Of a stretch of 64,000 nucleotides of DNA, positions 62,871 to 64,000 are shown one piece after another (positions within the stretch are counted from its first letter, which is position 1; every line of letters starts with the position of its first letter). The stretch comes from Acidovorax sp. 106. GTDB taxonomy: Bacteria; Pseudomonadota; Gammaproteobacteria; Burkholderiales; Burkholderiaceae_C. The position numbers were made by a program, and so were the translations under genes. The notes under the pieces are model-generated. The model saw nothing but the letters and a program-made list of their open reading frames with translations, searched no databases and had not been told where the DNA came from. The stretch covers positions 690,501-754,500 of the forward strand of contig NZ_RCCC01000001.1 in the NCBI RefSeq assembly GCF_003663825.1, written 5' to 3'.

Positions 62871-63209
62871 CTACGGCGCCGTCAGGTCATGCAGACTGGC
62901 CGCCAGCGCATAGCTTTGCACCGCCTCAATGCCCGCGTCACGGGCCTTGGCGCCCGAGTACATCTGGCTTTGGCCAATCACCTGGCCGTTGGCCGCCTTG
63001 AGGGTGAAATATGGGGCCCCGTTGCGGGCACAAAGGCGCCCATAGCGGGTGTCGTTCGGGGCATGCTTTTTGACCGACTCGATGCCCTGCAAGGCACCCG
63101 CGTGCGAGTCATAGGTCTCGCTGGTCAAAATCACCTGGCCATTAGAGGCCAGCAGGTTGAAAACGAACTTGTCATTGGTCGTCTTCTTGAGCTCGAACTT
63201 CGCTGCCAT
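62871..63209 (-). CDS. DUF1508 (YegP-like) protein
   Basis: A 112-residue protein made of two tandem DUF1508 units: KFELKKTTNDKFVFNLLASNGQVILTSETY with ALQGIESV, and PYFTLKAANGQVIGQSQMYS with ARDAGIEAV. This repeated fold is known from YegP; its role is unclear. I start at MAAKFELKK, preceded by a GGAGG site 8-9 nt upstream. It is a single gene between tldD and rodA on the same strand. Confidence 0.9.
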   Translation of the reverse strand: MAAKFELKKTTNDKFVFNLLASNGQVILTSETYDSHAGALQGIESVKKHAPNDTRYGRLCARNGAPYFTLKAANGQVIGQSQMYSGAKARDAGIEAVQSYALAASLHDLTAP

Positions 63210-63345
63210 CGGAAACACCTCCAGGGGATGTGAAACCCAACAGCCCGGGTTTTAACCGCAGCCCCTCCGTCCGGCAAGGGTGGCGACCCTTGTCCCTACG
63301 CTGCGACGGTCTCTACGCAGGGGCCACAGGCAAAGTGAGTGAACG

Positions 63346-64000
63346 CTACAGCGGCGTGCGCGCCTTCTGCGGCTCCTGGCGCTGCGCCCGCGCCACCGAC
63401 ATCAAAATTCCCAGCGCCAGCCCCAGCGTGACCATGGCTGTGCCACCATAACTGACGAACGGCAGCGGCACCCCCACCACGGGCAAGATGCCGCTGACCA
63501 TGCCCATGTTCACAAAGGCGTAGGTGAAGAAAATCATCGACACGGCCCCGGCCATGAGGCGGCCAAACAGGGTGGTGGCGCCCAGGGCGATGTACAACCC
63601 ACGCCAGACCAGCAGCAAAAAGCCCACGACCAGAAACAGGTTGCCAGCCAGGCCAAACTCTTCGGAATAGGCGGCAAAGATGAAGTCGGTGGTGCGCTCG
63701 GGGATGAACTCCAGGTGCGTCTGCGTGCCCGCCATGAAGCCCTTGCCGGTGATGCCGCCGGAGCCGATGGCGATCATGCCCTGGATGATGTGAAAACCCT
63801 TGCCCAGTGGGTCGCGGGTGGGGTCCAGCAGGGTACAGATGCGCTGCTGCTGGTAGTCGTGCAGCACGGGCCAGCGCACCCCATCGGCGCACAGTTGCGG
63901 CTCAAACCACACGATGAGCGCAATGCCAATGCCGCCCAGCAGCACGGGCGGCAGCACCAGTTTCCACGGTAAGCCCGCAAAAAAGATCACCGACAGCCCC
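63346..64000 (-). CDS. rodA: Rod-shape protein RodA (partial, 5' end outside window)
   Basis: C-terminal 217 residues of a SEDS-family glycosyltransferase that polymerises side-wall peptidoglycan. Recognisable parts are DYQQQRICTLLDPTRDPLGKGFHIIQG, SGGITGKGF, FIPERTTDFIFAAYSEEFG and PVVGVPLPFVSYGGTAMV, with several membrane helices. The reading frame runs off the right edge of the window, so the start is not seen. The companion mrdA/PBP2 gene usually lies beyond it. Confidence 0.94.
   Translation of the reverse strand, partial: GLSVIFFAGLPWKLVLPPVLLGGIGIALIVWFEPQLCADGVRWPVLHDYQQQRICTLLDPTRDPLGKGFHIIQGMIAIGSGGITGKGFMAGTQTHLEFIPERTTDFIFAAYSEEFGLAGNLFLVVGFLLLVWRGLYIALGATTLFGRLMAGAVSMIFFTYAFVNMGMVSGILPVVGVPLPFVSYGGTAMVTLGLALGILMSVARAQRQEPQKARTPL

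Noticed and set aside
1..64000. CRISPR array
   Set aside because: No regularly spaced direct repeats with unique spacers were seen. The interspersed elements are scattered and vary in orientation.

Overview
This window looks like a piece of chromosome from a Comamonadaceae betaproteobacterium close to Acidovorax. The evidence is the high GC content, a Bug-type substrate-binding protein, an Omp32-like porin, the IclR-controlled pcaIJF cluster, TRAP transporters, and a family of short interspersed repeats. No integrase, transposase, phage genes, rRNA operon or CRISPR array is visible. There is one tRNA gene, Arg with anticodon CCU.

Left part (1-20 kb). It opens with accB, a thioredoxin-like gene and a hypothetical gene. 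The end of the beta-ketoadipate pathway follows (pcaI, pcaJ, pcaF, an SDR dehydrogenase and a Bug protein), divergent from an IclR regulator with two tandem operator-like palindromes between them. Next come small conserved genes (DUF1841, a membrane protein, DUF3429, a DUF4124-like protein), cytochrome c4, a MoxR ATPase / small membrane protein / VWA operon, and the tamA-tamB outer-membrane assembly pair.

Middle part (20-31 kb). A helical-repeat protein of unknown role and a decayed gene end sit just after tRNA-Arg, between two 94-bp imperfect direct repeats. Then come an RhtA-like exporter with a divergent Lrp regulator, a ketopantoate reductase, a QseBC-like two-component system, and a DegP/MucD protease. 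The response regulator and the protease are separated by a 209-bp tandem duplication. Aldose epimerase and an EamA transporter follow.

Pectin/galacturonate region (31-57 kb). This is the main accessory block. One operon on the minus strand encodes uronate dehydrogenase, a sugar lactonase and a TRAP transporter. A second, about 11 kb long, encodes an enolase-superfamily acid-sugar dehydratase or cycloisomerase, a sugar ABC transporter, oligogalacturonate lyase, pectin methylesterase, pectate lyase and a chemoreceptor. Plus-strand genes supply a porin, KdgD, a 2-hydroxyacid dehydrogenase and alpha-ketoglutarate-semialdehyde dehydrogenase. Together they predict: pectin is de-esterified and cut by two lipoproteins, oligomers are imported and cleaved by Ogl, galacturonate is oxidised through galactarolactone and galactarate to 5-keto-4-deoxyglucarate, and KdgD plus the aldehyde dehydrogenase yield 2-oxoglutarate. 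Two FadR-type GntR regulators sit at divergent promoters, and matching operator-like sites occur at six places.

Right part (57-64 kb). It holds mpl, a small hypothetical gene, aroG (DAHP synthase), a hypothetical gene, tldD, a YegP-like DUF1508 gene and the 3' part of rodA, which is cut by the window edge. aroG is preceded by a short leader peptide with six aromatic codons in a row, followed by a terminator hairpin. I consider this probable attenuator the most interesting regulatory element in the window.

All functional calls come from reading sequences by eye. No database search was run.
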